From JBMOGA01 sp049318625 (lineage in GTDB: Bacteria; Pseudomonadota; Alphaproteobacteria; Rhizobiales; Hyphomicrobiaceae): a stretch of DNA of 36,593 bases. Positions 13,821 through 23,929 of the stretch are shown piece after piece. The position numbers and the translations under genes are program-made. The notes beneath the pieces are model-generated. The model had not been told where the DNA came from. It did no database searches and saw nothing but the letters and a program-made list of their open reading frames with translations. How positions within the stretch are numbered: the stretch's first letter is position 1; each line of letters begins with the position of its first letter. Location of the stretch: positions 1-36,593 of the forward strand of contig JBMOGA010000037.1 of assembly GCA_049318625.1 (NCBI GenBank). The letters run 5' to 3'.

Positions 13821-15272
13821 CTAGCCCGCTTTGGCCCGCGCCGGCGCATAGGCCAGCCGCAGGCCGCCCCAGTGCTGGCCTTTGACGAAGATCGGCGCCG
13901 AGACGTCGATCATCGGCACGAACCTGCCGCCGCCCATGTCGCGCCGGTAGCATTGCAGCAGGAACGGCTTCTGATTGGTGGCCGAGTTCAGCCCCACGCG
14001 GTCCTTGAAGAAACGCCGGTTCCGGCAGTTGGCGGCATTCCAGACCGAATCGTTGCGCTGTGGAACCGAGAACTTGCTGTTGTGGGTGCCGATAAATCCA
14101 TGGTCGTCGATCGGCACACAGAACACGATCTGCGGATCGAGCCGCAGCGCCCCGTCGATGATCGGCTGGATGCGGGCATCGAAGAACTTGAGGTAGCGCG
14201 TCTGGAACTGCTCCGGATCGGTCCGCGGGATCGCGCGGTGCTTGCGGTCGAACAGGTCCCCCATCGAGACCTGACCACCCTCGACACCCGCCAGCAGCAC
14301 GCGCGAAATCTCGCCCGCGATCCGGACGGCGTGGCCGATGAACGGCGTATCGTCCGTCGTGACGCCGGAGCGCGCCGTGATGTCGAGCAGGCCCTCCCCG
14401 GCAGCCTGCAGATCCTCCACCCGCCGCTCGATGCTCGCCAGGTTGCGGGTCGACGCCGTCGTGCCGCCGACCAGTTGGTCGACACTCTCGTCCACCTCGC
14501 GGCTGCGCGCTTCGATCGCCGTCGTCGCGGCCAGGATCTTGTCGGTCTCGCCCCGCATCCGCCCCATGGTGCTTTCGATACCGTCCAGCGCCCCCGTGAC
14601 CGTGACGGTCGCCTGGCTGACACGGCCGGCGAGCTTGCTGCTCTGCTCGCTCCGCTCGATCAGGCTCTGCGCCTCGTCCTGCAGCCGCGCCACGATCCGG
14701 CGCACATCCGTCGTCGAGCGGGCCGTCTCGTCGGACAGGTTCTTGACCTCGGCCGCGACCACCGCGAAGCCCCGGCCGACCTCGCCCGCCCGCGCCGCCT
14801 GGATGGTGGCATTGAGCGACAGCAGATTGGTCTGCTGCGCGACCGCGGCGATCGCATCGGCGACCAGCGACACGTCCCCCAGCGCCTTCTGCAACGAGAC
14901 GATGATCTCCCGCTGCTGCGCCACCGTCTTCACAAGACTGTCGATGCTGCCGACCGAATCGCGCACCACCTCGATGGACCGTGCGATCTCCCCGCACGCC
15001 GTCGCCGCCACCTGCTGGCTCGCCTCGGCCGCGCGCGCGGCATCCGCATTGTCGGCGACCAGACTGGTGACCTTGGCCCGGACCTCGCCCAGCAGCGCCT
15101 GCTGGTGCTCGACCCGGTGCACCAGCTTGGCCACGTTGCAGTTCACGTCGACGATGCCGTGCGCAACCCCCGTCGCGTGATGCGCATAGGCATGCAACAG
15201 CGATTCCGGCGCCTCGCCGCCGGCGCTGTCCACCTCGTCCGCTTGCACGGCGGCGCTCTGAGGTTGGCTCAT
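13821..15272 (-). CDS. Soluble methyl-accepting chemotaxis protein with C-terminal sensor domain
   Basis: Encodes 483 residues with no membrane segment. The signalling domain comes first (about 90-310), with the hairpin tip containing AVAQQTNLLSLNATIQAARAG; the usual Glu of NATIEAARAGE is Gln here. The C-terminal part (about 360-478) is a separate domain with DDHGFIGTHNSKFS, NAANCRNRRFFKDRVG, QCYRRDMGGGRF and DVSAPIFVKGQHWGGLR. This resembles the PAS/Cache-like C-terminal domain of some alphaproteobacterial receptors. The order is reversed relative to classical receptors, so it should sense a cytoplasmic signal. No che genes adjoin it. The ligand is unknown; several histidines and cysteines in the sensor could bind a metal or haem, which is speculation. 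Confidence 0.85.
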   Translation of the reverse strand: MSQPQSAAVQADEVDSAGGEAPESLLHAYAHHATGVAHGIVDVNCNVAKLVHRVEHQQALLGEVRAKVTSLVADNADAARAAEASQQVAATACGEIARSIEVVRDSVGSIDSLVKTVAQQREIIVSLQKALGDVSLVADAIAAVAQQTNLLSLNATIQAARAGEVGRGFAVVAAEVKNLSDETARSTTDVRRIVARLQDEAQSLIERSEQSSKLAGRVSQATVTVTGALDGIESTMGRMRGETDKILAATTAIEARSREVDESVDQLVGGTTASTRNLASIERRVEDLQAAGEGLLDITARSGVTTDDTPFIGHAVRIAGEISRVLLAGVEGGQVSMGDLFDRKHRAIPRTDPEQFQTRYLKFFDARIQPIIDGALRLDPQIVFCVPIDDHGFIGTHNSKFSVPQRNDSVWNAANCRNRRFFKDRVGLNSATNQKPFLLQCYRRDMGGGRFVPMIDVSAPIFVKGQHWGGLRLAYAPARAKAG

Positions 15273-15550
15273 CAGTCTCCCGTAACCTTCTGGCGATCGG
15301 TTTTGATCACTACTCGCGGTTGCAAGTGACCCAGTCGCGCGATTCGGCGCAAATCGAATGAATCTGGGCCAGCGCAGTTTTGATCCCGGCGTGCACAGAA
15401 TGTCACACCCGGCCGCGGCGGATCCCGATGGCCGCGCCGCCGTTCGCGCACGCGGAACCTGAGCGGGACCGCATCACCGCCGCCGCAACCGTCACGCCGC
15501 TGTCGCAAACAGAACGCACGGTGCCGGCCAATCGTTGAGGAGAGACCGAC

Positions 15551-15829
15551 ATGGCCACCTATCTCGCCCGCATGCTCGACGCCAACACTGGCGGCGAGGG
15601 GCAGTACCGCTTCGAGGGTCCGAGCGACCTGTTCAAGAAGACCGCCGACGAGATCGTCGGGATCTTCTTCGATCACGTCGAGAAAGAGGTGCTGACCCAG
15701 CACGTCGACTGGGAGGTCAATGCGGCCTTCAAGAACAAAGAGCGCCGCGTCGTCACCGCCATCGGCTCGCTCGTGCCCGCCAAGGACGAGCCCGAGATGC
15801 CCTTCATGCTGATGATCGCGGAGAAGTAA
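15551..15829 (+). CDS. Small conserved hypothetical protein
   Basis: Encodes 92 residues with a very good ribosome site (GAGGAGAG) before the ATG. It has a plausible globular pattern: YLARMLDANTGGEGQYRFEG, then a helix LFKKTADEIVGIFFDHVEKEV, then strands WEVNAAFKNKERRVVTAIGSL and FMLMIAEK. There is no signal peptide, membrane segment or cysteine. It stands alone between two oppositely oriented or distant genes, so context gives no function. Codon use matches the chromosome. It looks like a dodecin-sized cytosolic protein, but no family is claimed. Confidence 0.75.
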   Translation: MATYLARMLDANTGGEGQYRFEGPSDLFKKTADEIVGIFFDHVEKEVLTQHVDWEVNAAFKNKERRVVTAIGSLVPAKDEPEMPFMLMIAEK

Positions 15830-16114
15830 GGCCCGTCGGCAACGACGGGGCAGGTGCCGGCACGCAGGCCCGCCCCGTCGTGCGAAGCCGTGACGCCGGC
15901 GGCCATGAAGCCGTCGAATGGCGCCCCGACGCTGTCGCCCCGCGCACAACTCCGAGGGCCTCGGCTACCAGCGTGCCGGCGCCGAAGCCTGTACCACCCG
16001 CCTCGGGCCCGCGCCGACGTCAGCTTGCCGCCGACGACGCTCGCGCAATTGTGTCTTTTCCGCTGTGCCGCGGTCGGCCTAGACTGCACCTGGAACAGGC
16101 ACCGGGGAAACGCG

Positions 16115-16744
16115 ATGGGCTTCGATCCGGACGCACTCAGCTATGTCGCGACGATCGAGGATGTGCGGCGCCGGCATCCGCCGGCCATGACCCGCGCCGT
16201 CGGCAAGGTGCTGACGCGGCTCGACCATCATTGCAAGGCGATCATCGCACGCTCGACCTTCTGCGTCGTCGGCACCCGCGGACCGGACGGCGCCGACGTG
16301 TCACCGCGCGGCGACCCTGCCGGTTTCGTGCGCGTGCTGGACGACGCGCATCTGCTGCTGCCCGATCGGATCGGCAACAACCGGTTCGACACGATGACCA
16401 ACCTGTTCGCGGATCCCGAGATCGCACTGCTGATGCTGGTTCCCGGCATGAGCGAAACGCTGCGCATCAACGGCTCGGGTCGGGTCACCGACGACGCCGG
16501 ATTGCTGGCGGCGTCCGCCGTCCAAGGCCGCGCCCCGCAGATCGGCATCGTGATCAAGATCCGCGAGGCCTATCTCCACTGCGCGAAGGCCCCGAACCGG
16601 GCCGGCTTGTGGGACCCGAGCCGCCACATCGACCGGCGGGAGCTCCCGAGCTACGGCGACATGCTCGCGGACCAGGTGGCCGGCCTGACGCCGGAGGAGA
16701 GCGCGCGCCAGGGCGCCGAAATGGCCCGGCGCGGCATGTATTGA
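16115..16744 (+). CDS. Pyridoxamine 5'-phosphate oxidase-family FMN-binding protein
   Basis: Encodes 209 residues of the split beta-barrel (PNPOx-like) fold. Visible features are FCVVGTRGPDGADVSPRGDPAG (the GADVSPRGD strand-turn of this subgroup), LLLPDRIGNNRFDTMTNLF and LMLVPGMSETLRINGSGRV. The tail contains HCAKAPNRAGLWDPSR, also typical of the subgroup with a C-terminal extension. Members bind FMN or F420-like flavins and reduce small substrates; true PdxH activity is not implied. The ATG at 16115 has GGGGAAA upstream. The open frame extends 87 codons further up but without protein-like sequence, so that part (15830-16114) is treated as non-coding. Confidence 0.88.
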   Translation: MGFDPDALSYVATIEDVRRRHPPAMTRAVGKVLTRLDHHCKAIIARSTFCVVGTRGPDGADVSPRGDPAGFVRVLDDAHLLLPDRIGNNRFDTMTNLFADPEIALLMLVPGMSETLRINGSGRVTDDAGLLAASAVQGRAPQIGIVIKIREAYLHCAKAPNRAGLWDPSRHIDRRELPSYGDMLADQVAGLTPEESARQGAEMARRGMY

Positions 16745-16798
16745 CCGGGGGCGGCAGAGGCCCCCCCGACGGGGAGCCCGAGCGTCCCGCACGCCACC

Positions 16799-17788
<990 letters not shown>

Positions 17789-17825
17789 GGCAATCTCCAG
17801 GATGCAGCCGCCACCGCGGCGGGCT

Positions 17826-19184
17826 TCAAAGCTCCTCGATGCGAATCATCTGCGGCGGCTCGGCCACCTTGCCGTCGGCGGCAATGGCATCGAGCGCCTT
17901 GCGGATGCGCGCCTCGATCGTCTCGTGGGTGATCAGGATGAGCGGCATCGTCCCGCCGTTGGCGGCGACGCCGGCGCGGGCGCCGATGCCCGGCAGTTCC
18001 GACTTGCGCCGCCTCTGGACGATGCTCTCGATCGAAACGTTCTGCTCGGCCATCCGCGTTGCGATCTTGGCCATCGCCCCCGGCCGGTCGAGCACCTGCA
18101 GGCGGATGTAGTAGGAACCCTCGTGGGCCCCGAGCGACGCCCGCTGGTAGGCCTGCAACTCGTCGGCCGGCACGATGAAGGTCGGCAGCGCCATGCCGCG
18201 CGCCACGTCGGCGATGTCGGACGCGACCGACGAGGCCGTCGGCCGCCCGCCGGCGCCCGGGCCGACCAGCAGCAGGTTGTCGACGAAATCGCCCTCGATC
18301 TCGATGGCGTTGGTCGGCCCCCACACCTCGGCGATCGAGCTGTCCTTCGGCACCATTGCCGGATGCACGCGCTGCTCGATGCCGGTCGCCGTCTTGACCG
18401 CCACGCCGAGCAGCTTGATGCGATAGCCGAGGTCGTCGGCCGCCTCGATGTCGGCCAGCGTGATCTTCTCGATGCCCTCGATGTGGATCTCGTCCAGTGC
18501 CACGCGCGTGCCGAACGCGAGCGACGTCAGCAGCGCCAGCTTGTGGGCGGTGTCGAAGCCGCCGATGTCGAACGTGGGGTCGGCCTCCGCGTAGCCCAGC
18601 GCCTGCGCCTCGGCGAGCACGTCGGCGAAGGTGCGGCCTTCCGATTCCATCTGCGTCAGGATGAAATTACAGGTGCCGTTGAGGATGCCGTAGACGCGCC
18701 GGATCTCGTTGCCGACCAGCGACTCCCGCATCGTCTTGATGACCGGGATGCCGCCCGCCACCGCCGCCTCGAAATTGAGCGGGATGCCGTTGGTCTCGGC
18801 GAGCCGCGCCAGATCGACCCCGTGCCGCGCCAGCAGCGCCTTGTTGGCCGTCACCACCGGCTTTCCGGCCGCCAGCGCCGCCTCGACCGCCGCCTTGGCG
18901 GTGCCGTCCGATCCGCCGATCAGCTCCACCAGCACGTCGATGCCCGGATCCTTGGCCATCGCGACGGCGTCGTCGAACCAGCGCGCGCCGCCGATCTCGA
19001 CGCCGCGGTTCTTGTCGCGGTTGCGCGCCGACACCGCCGAGACGACGACCGGCCGGCCGACGCTGCGGGCGAAGCGATCGGCATGGGTCGCCAGCAGAGT
19101 GATCAGGCTGGCGCCGACCGTGCCGACGCCGGCGATTCCGAGGCGCAGCGGCGTCCCCTTCTCCCTGAAGCGGGCCGAGGGCAT
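17826..19184 (-). CDS. hom: Homoserine dehydrogenase
   Basis: Encodes 452 residues. The N-terminal Rossmann motif LGIAGVGTVGASL binds NAD(P). The catalytic domain has VTANKALLARHG, GGIPVIKTM, GILNGTCNFIL and ADPTFDIGGFD. A C-terminal ACT domain (from about residue 360; YYIRLQVLDRPGAMAKIA) implies allosteric control, usually by threonine. The enzyme reduces aspartate semialdehyde to homoserine, the branch point to threonine and methionine. It starts 3 bases after the upstream aminotransferase stop, so the two are tightly coupled. Homoserine also supplies metY's pathway further along the window. Confidence 0.97.
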   Translation of the reverse strand: MPSARFREKGTPLRLGIAGVGTVGASLITLLATHADRFARSVGRPVVVSAVSARNRDKNRGVEIGGARWFDDAVAMAKDPGIDVLVELIGGSDGTAKAAVEAALAAGKPVVTANKALLARHGVDLARLAETNGIPLNFEAAVAGGIPVIKTMRESLVGNEIRRVYGILNGTCNFILTQMESEGRTFADVLAEAQALGYAEADPTFDIGGFDTAHKLALLTSLAFGTRVALDEIHIEGIEKITLADIEAADDLGYRIKLLGVAVKTATGIEQRVHPAMVPKDSSIAEVWGPTNAIEIEGDFVDNLLLVGPGAGGRPTASSVASDIADVARGMALPTFIVPADELQAYQRASLGAHEGSYYIRLQVLDRPGAMAKIATRMAEQNVSIESIVQRRRKSELPGIGARAGVAANGGTMPLILITHETIEARIRKALDAIAADGKVAEPPQMIRIEEL

Positions 19185-19187
19185 GGC

Positions 19188-20411
19188 TCAGCGCGTCCCG
19201 GTCTGCAGCGGGATCACGTTGTGCATCGTCTCGGTGCCCTGCGAGAAGAACTTCTTCAGATTGCGCGCCGCCTGCCGGATCCGGTGCTCGTTCTCGACCA
19301 GCGCGATGCGCACGAAGCCCTCGCCGTACTCTCCGAATCCGAGGCCCGGCGACACCGCGACGTCCGCCTTCTCGATCAGCAGCTTGGCGAATTCGACCGA
19401 GCCCAGCGCCTTGTAAGGCTCGGGGATCGGCGCCCACGCGAACATGGTGGCCGGCGGCGGCGGAATGACCCATCCGGCCCGCTCGAAGCTGTCGACCACG
19501 GCATCGCGCCGGCTCTTGTAGACCTTTCGGATCTCGGCGACGCAGTCCTGCGGACCGTTGAGCGCGGCGGCCGCCGCCACCTGGATCGGCGTGAACGCGC
19601 CGTAGTCGAGGTAGGACTTGACGCGCGCCAGCGCCGCGATCAGCCGCTCGTTGCCGACCGCGAAGCCCATCCGCCAGCCCGGCATGCTGTAGGTCTTCGA
19701 CAGCGACGTGAACTCGACCGTCACGTCCATCGCGCCCGGCACCTGCAGCACCGAGGGCGGCGGGTTGTCGTCGAAATAGATTTCCGAGTAGGCGATGTCG
19801 GACAGGATGATCAGGTCGAGCCGCTTCGCGAGCTGCACGGCATCGCGATAGAAGTCAAGTTCGGCCGTCATCGCCGTCGGGTTCGACGGATAGCTGAGCA
19901 CGACCGCCAGCGGCTTCGGAATGGTGTGCTTCACCGCCCGCTCGACGCCGCGCAGGAAGTCGGCGCCCGTGCTGGCAGGCAGATGCCGGATCGCGGCGCC
20001 CGAGATGATGAAGCCGAACTCGTGGATCGGATAGGTCGGGTTCGGCACCAGGATCACGTCGCCGGGCGCGGTGATCGCCTGCGCCATGTTGGCGAAGCCT
20101 TCCTTCGAGCCGAGCGTCGCCACGATCTGGGTGTCGGGATCGAGCTTCACGCCGAACCGGCGCTCGTAGTAGGCGGCCTGGGCGCGGCGCAGCCCGGGGA
20201 TGCCCTTCGACGCCGAATAGCGATGGGTCCGCGGCTTCGCCACCGTCTCGACCAGCTTGTCGATGATGTGCTGCGGCGTCGGCATGTCGGGATTGCCCAT
20301 GCCGAGGTCGATGATGTCCGCGCCACGAGCTCGGGCCTGGGCCTTCAACCGGTTGACCTCGGCAAAGACGTAGGGCGGCAAGCGCCGAATGCGGTGGAAA
20401 TCCTCGATCAC
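19188..20411 (-). CDS. PLP-dependent aminotransferase, LL-diaminopimelate/alanine aminotransferase type
   Basis: Encodes 407 residues of class I/II aminotransferase fold. IIDLGMGNPDMPTP, VPNPTYPIHEF and the PLP-lysine motif SLSKTYSMPGWRMGF are clear. Database names for this subgroup are LL-diaminopimelate aminotransferase or AlaC/glutamate-pyruvate aminotransferase; sequence reading cannot separate them. The position directly before hom suggests an aspartate-family or branched amino-acid role. The GTG at 20409-20411 was chosen because AAAGGA lies about 10 bases upstream. The frame runs open far upstream across phaC, but only because of antisense GC-rich codons. It is divergent from phaC. Confidence 0.92.
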   Translation of the reverse strand: MIEDFHRIRRLPPYVFAEVNRLKAQARARGADIIDLGMGNPDMPTPQHIIDKLVETVAKPRTHRYSASKGIPGLRRAQAAYYERRFGVKLDPDTQIVATLGSKEGFANMAQAITAPGDVILVPNPTYPIHEFGFIISGAAIRHLPASTGADFLRGVERAVKHTIPKPLAVVLSYPSNPTAMTAELDFYRDAVQLAKRLDLIILSDIAYSEIYFDDNPPPSVLQVPGAMDVTVEFTSLSKTYSMPGWRMGFAVGNERLIAALARVKSYLDYGAFTPIQVAAAAALNGPQDCVAEIRKVYKSRRDAVVDSFERAGWVIPPPPATMFAWAPIPEPYKALGSVEFAKLLIEKADVAVSPGLGFGEYGEGFVRIALVENEHRIRQAARNLKKFFSQGTETMHNVIPLQTGTR

Positions 20412-20665
20412 GGCTGAGAGTCCTTTATGCTCTTGGCCCCTCGTGGGCACGACGCAAGCATTATCGTGTGCGCCGGGGGCGCGTAAAGAGCGGCCGAAGG
20501 TCCCTCGCCCATCCTCGGACAAGTATCCGGCAGATCTCCCGTCAAATCCTGCGAAGACTAGTGCCGTCTTCATCCGACGGCCGCCAGCGCCAACCGCGAC
20601 CAACGAGGTATAGCCCGACGTCGTGCTTGCTCCCGTGCCTGCTTTCAGGGCAATTGGAGGCGATG

Positions 20666-20716
20666 ATGACGTCCCCCGTGCGACGCGAGCTTCCCCATGC
20701 AGAAACCGATCGATAA
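20666..20716 (+). CDS. Leader ORF overlapping the phaC start
   Basis: A 16-codon frame (MTSPVRRELPHAETDR) starts at an ATG 5 bases behind a strong GGAGG (20656-20660). It stops at TAA 20714-20716, 20 bases inside phaC in another frame. phaC itself has no clear ribosome site and no other in-frame start after the stop at 20667-20669. Translation of this leader could deliver ribosomes to phaC by coupling. The peptide matches no family. Confidence 0.45.
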   Translation: MTSPVRRELPHAETDR

Positions 20717-22514
20717 GCCCGTCCAAGCGCCCGAGCCGCTTTTCAAGGTCGAGAACCCCGAGGAGATGGCGCAGAACCTGTTCCGCCTCGTCGAGGAGGG
20801 CGGCAAGGTCATGTCGGAACTGCTCGACAAGGGCGACCAGCAGGGCGGTCCCTATTCGGCGTCCAGCGAGGCACAACTCGCCACCCAGACCTTCGCCGAA
20901 GTCGCCCAGCACCTGATGACCGACCCGGCCAAGCTGGCGGCGGCACAAGCCGAGCTGATGCAGGGCTACATGGAGGTCTGGAACAATACACTGAAGCGCA
21001 TGATGGGCGAGGACGCGCCGCCCGTCATCGCGCCCGAGCCCGGCGACAACCGCTTCAAGGACGCCGAGTGGTCGAGCAATCCCTATTTCGACTTCTGGAA
21101 GCAGTCCTATCTGCTCACCACCCGCTGGGCCGAGCGCACCATCGCGGACGCTTCCGGCCTCGACGACCGCACGCGCGCCAAGGCCGACTTCTATCTCCGT
21201 CAGGTGTCGAGCGCGTTCTCGCCGTCGAACTTCCCGATGACCAATCCCGAGGTCGTGCGCGAGACGCTGAAAAGCAACGCCCGCAACCTCGTCGACGGCA
21301 TGCATCATCTGGCCGACGACCTCGAGCGCTCCGACGACCTGCTGCAGATCAGCCAGACCGACCTGTCGGCCTTCGAGGTCGGCCGCAATCTCGCGGTGAC
21401 CCCCGGCAAGGTGATTTTCCAGAACGAGATCCACCAGCTCATCCAGTACACGCCGACGACGGCGAACGTGTTCGAGCGGCCGCTGCTCATCGTGCCGCCG
21501 TGGATCAACAAATTCTACATCATGGACCTGACGCCGCCGAAGTCGCTGATCCGCTATCTGGTCGGCAAGGGCTTCACGGTGTTCGTGATCTCGTGGGTGA
21601 ACCCGGACGAGCGGCTCGCCCACAAGACCTTCGAAGATTACATGCATCAGGGTGTGCTCACCGCGGCCGACATCGCGCGCCGGGAGACCGGCCAGCCGCA
21701 GGTGAACGGCCTCGGCTATTGCGTCGGCGGCACCATGCTGGCGACCACGCTGGCCTACGAGGCGGCGGTCGGCGGCGACCGCTTCGCCAGTGCCACGTTC
21801 CTCACCACCCAGACCGACTTCACCCGCGCCGGCGACCTGTCGCTGTTCGTCGACGACGCGCAGCTCGCCGCGCTGCAGGAGATGATGCGCGAGCGCGGGT
21901 TCCTCGACGGCTCGCGGATGGCGAACGTGTTCAACATGCTGCGCCCGCGCGACCTGATCTGGCCCTACATCGTCAACAACTACCTGCTCGGCAAGAAGCC
22001 GATGCCGTTCGATCTCCTGTTCTGGAACCAGGATTCGACCCGCATGCCGGCGGCCAACCACAGCTTCTACCTGGGCGAGTTCTACAAGGACAACAAACTG
22101 GCGCAGGGTCAGTTGCAGGTCGGCGGGCTCACGATGGATCTCGGCAAGATCAAGATCCCGGTGTTCGAGCTGGCGGCCAAGGAAGACCACATCGCGCCGG
22201 CCCGCTCGGTCTACACCGGTGCCAAGATGTTCGGTGGTCCGGTCGAGTACGTGCTGGCCGGTTCGGGACACATCGCCGGCGTGATCAACCCGCCGGACAA
22301 GGTGAAGTACCAGCATTGGGTCAAGCCGGATCTCGCCCCAGCAACGCTCGAGGATTGGATCGCCGCCGCCAAGGAAGTGCCGGGCTCGTGGTGGCCCTAC
22401 TGGATCGAGTGGATCTCGCGCATTTCCGGCCCCATGGTCGAGGCCCGCGTGCCGGGGATCAACATGGGCGTGATCGAGGACGCGCCGGGCAGCTATGTGA
22501 AAGTCCGGTCTTAG
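20697..22514 (+). CDS. phaC: Class I poly(3-hydroxyalkanoate) synthase
   Basis: Encodes 605 residues, the usual class I size. A PhaC N-terminal domain (NPYFDFWKQSYLLTTRW, FPMTNPEV, NPARNLVDG-like NARNLVDG) precedes the alpha/beta-hydrolase catalytic domain. The lipase-like box GYCVGG contains Cys342; Asp497 (KEDHIAP) and His525 (GSGHIAG) complete the triad. The enzyme polymerises 3-hydroxyacyl-CoA into storage granules. phaA, phaB and phasin genes are not adjacent. The start ATG overlaps a strongly initiated leader ORF. trhO follows 7 bases after the stop. Confidence 0.97.
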   Translation: MQKPIDKPVQAPEPLFKVENPEEMAQNLFRLVEEGGKVMSELLDKGDQQGGPYSASSEAQLATQTFAEVAQHLMTDPAKLAAAQAELMQGYMEVWNNTLKRMMGEDAPPVIAPEPGDNRFKDAEWSSNPYFDFWKQSYLLTTRWAERTIADASGLDDRTRAKADFYLRQVSSAFSPSNFPMTNPEVVRETLKSNARNLVDGMHHLADDLERSDDLLQISQTDLSAFEVGRNLAVTPGKVIFQNEIHQLIQYTPTTANVFERPLLIVPPWINKFYIMDLTPPKSLIRYLVGKGFTVFVISWVNPDERLAHKTFEDYMHQGVLTAADIARRETGQPQVNGLGYCVGGTMLATTLAYEAAVGGDRFASATFLTTQTDFTRAGDLSLFVDDAQLAALQEMMRERGFLDGSRMANVFNMLRPRDLIWPYIVNNYLLGKKPMPFDLLFWNQDSTRMPAANHSFYLGEFYKDNKLAQGQLQVGGLTMDLGKIKIPVFELAAKEDHIAPARSVYTGAKMFGGPVEYVLAGSGHIAGVINPPDKVKYQHWVKPDLAPATLEDWIAAAKEVPGSWWPYWIEWISRISGPMVEARVPGINMGVIEDAPGSYVKVRS

Positions 22515-22521
22515 CGCAGCC

Positions 22522-23241
22522 GTGAGCGTCACCGTCTCGGCCTTCTACAAGTTCGTCGCGATCGCCGACCCGCCGGCGCTGCGCGCGCATCTGCTCGCGG
22601 CCCTCGCGGCCGCCGAGGCCCGCGGCACCATCCTGCTCGCACCGGAGGGCATCAACGGCACCATCTCGGCCGCTGCCGCTGCGATGGCCGCGTTCCTGGC
22701 CGGGCTGCGCGCCGACCCGCGCTTCGCCGATCTGATCACCAAGAATGCCAGCGCTGCGGCCCACCCGTTCCGGCGCCTCAAGGTGAAGGTCAAGCGCGAG
22801 ATCCTCACCTTCGGCCATCCCGAAGCCGATCCCACCGTCCGCGTCGGCACCTACGTCCGTCCCGAGGACTGGAACGCGCTGATCTGCGATCCCAACGTGC
22901 TGGTCCTCGACACCCGCAACGCCTACGAGGTCGCCGTCGGCACCTTCGCGGGCGCGGTCGACCCCGGCACGCGCCGGTTCGGCGAATTCGCGGATTACGT
23001 GCGCGCCAACCTGGACCCCGGCCGCCACCGCCGTGTCGCGATGTTCTGCACCGGCGGCATCCGCTGCGAGAAGGCGTCGGCCTACATGATGGCGGCCGGA
23101 TTTCCCGAGGTCTATCACCTCGAGGGCGGCATCCTGGCCTACCTCGCCGCCGTCCCCCCGGAGCAGAGCCTGTGGCGGGGCGCGTGTTTCGTCTTCGACG
23201 AGCGCGCCGCCGTCGACGCCGCCACCACCGGCGACGCCTGA
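22522..23241 (+). CDS. trhO: tRNA uridine(34) hydroxylase TrhO (rhodanese-like)
   Basis: Encodes 239 residues. The N-terminal half (FYKFVAIADP, GTILLAPEGINGTISA) is the ferredoxin-like UPF0176 domain. The C-terminal rhodanese domain has VLDTRNAYEVAVGTFAGAVDP and the cysteine loop MFCTGGIRCEKAS. TrhO forms 5-hydroxyuridine at tRNA position 34 using oxygen. It is shorter than the E. coli protein, matching the compact alphaproteobacterial form. The GTG at 22522 lies 7 bases after phaC without an obvious ribosome site, so translation is probably coupled. Confidence 0.92.
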   Translation: MSVTVSAFYKFVAIADPPALRAHLLAALAAAEARGTILLAPEGINGTISAAAAAMAAFLAGLRADPRFADLITKNASAAAHPFRRLKVKVKREILTFGHPEADPTVRVGTYVRPEDWNALICDPNVLVLDTRNAYEVAVGTFAGAVDPGTRRFGEFADYVRANLDPGRHRRVAMFCTGGIRCEKASAYMMAAGFPEVYHLEGGILAYLAAVPPEQSLWRGACFVFDERAAVDAATTGDA

Positions 23242-23263
23242 CCCGGCGCGCTGGATCTGCCTG

Positions 23264-23587
23264 TCAGCGGAACGTGAACACCGAGACGTGGTTGTGGCTG
23301 GCGCCCTCCGGGCTGGTCGGGAACCGTCCGCCGCTCACCAGCGCCAACGCCTTGGAATCGAGCTCGCCGTGCCCGCTCGAGCGGACCACCCGCACGCCCG
23401 CCAAATCCCCGTCCGCCGTCAGTGAGAACGCGACCGCGACCTGACCGGTCAGACCATTGCCGTCGAGCACCTTGGGACCGACCGCACCCTGAACACTGAC
23501 CAGATAGCGATGGGCCGCGACCCGCTCGGCCCGGCGTCCGGGCTCACTCTCGATCGACGTGCTACGCGCCACTTCTGCGATCTGCAT
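23264..23587 (-). CDS. Orphan TonB C-terminal domain protein
   Basis: Encodes 107 residues. The latter two thirds fit the TonB C-terminal fold: VAVAFSLTADGDLAGVRVVRSSGHGELDSKAL, then RFPTSPEGASHNHVSVFTF. Standard TonB has an N-terminal membrane anchor and a proline-rich linker; neither is present, and there is no signal peptide. The protein may therefore be cytoplasmic or a degenerate or domain-only derivative. A good ribosome site (GAGGGA) precedes the ATG, and codon use is normal, so the short form appears genuine. No exbB/exbD or receptor is near. It is divergent from an autotransporter gene. Confidence 0.7.
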   Translation of the reverse strand: MQIAEVARSTSIESEPGRRAERVAAHRYLVSVQGAVGPKVLDGNGLTGQVAVAFSLTADGDLAGVRVVRSSGHGELDSKALALVSGGRFPTSPEGASHNHVSVFTFR

Positions 23588-23929
23588 GGCATCCCTCGTG
23601 CCTTTGCGGGTCGGACCAACTGTAGCTCATTATGACGGACCAGACCTATCGGGACGTTAAACTGAACGGTTGAAATTCCTTTAACGGACGCACTTTTTTG
23701 CATACAGAAGCTGAATTCGTGCGCCGACCTCACTTTGATAGACATTTGAGCGCCCCATTCCGCACATTCCCGGCGCTTCTCGCGCATCGGATTCGACTGG
23801 AGATTGAATTACTCGCGCAACGGAGCGGTTTCTCCACAACGGAAGTCCGCAGCACTCCAAATCACGCTCGCCAGGGTCGCACCAGAGTGTTCTTCAAGGA
23901 GAAGTGCATCTGCGTGCGGGGTTAGTGTC
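23588..23929. other. Intergenic region between divergent TonB-domain and autotransporter genes
   Basis: These 342 bases are visibly AT-richer than the neighbours and contain no convincing gene. Features are TTGAAA (23670-23675) and a T6 run (23694-23699) in AT-rich surroundings. AAGGAG at 23897-23902 is too far from the autotransporter ATG to be its ribosome site. It presumably holds both promoters, but no clean -35/-10 pair could be assigned. Confidence 0.4.

Noticed and set aside
20412..22532. Very long minus-strand open frame fused upstream of the aminotransferase
   Set aside because: It is the antisense of phaC; its translation is low-complexity and contains no family motif, while phaC on the plus strand has all catalytic residues. 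High GC content suppresses stops.
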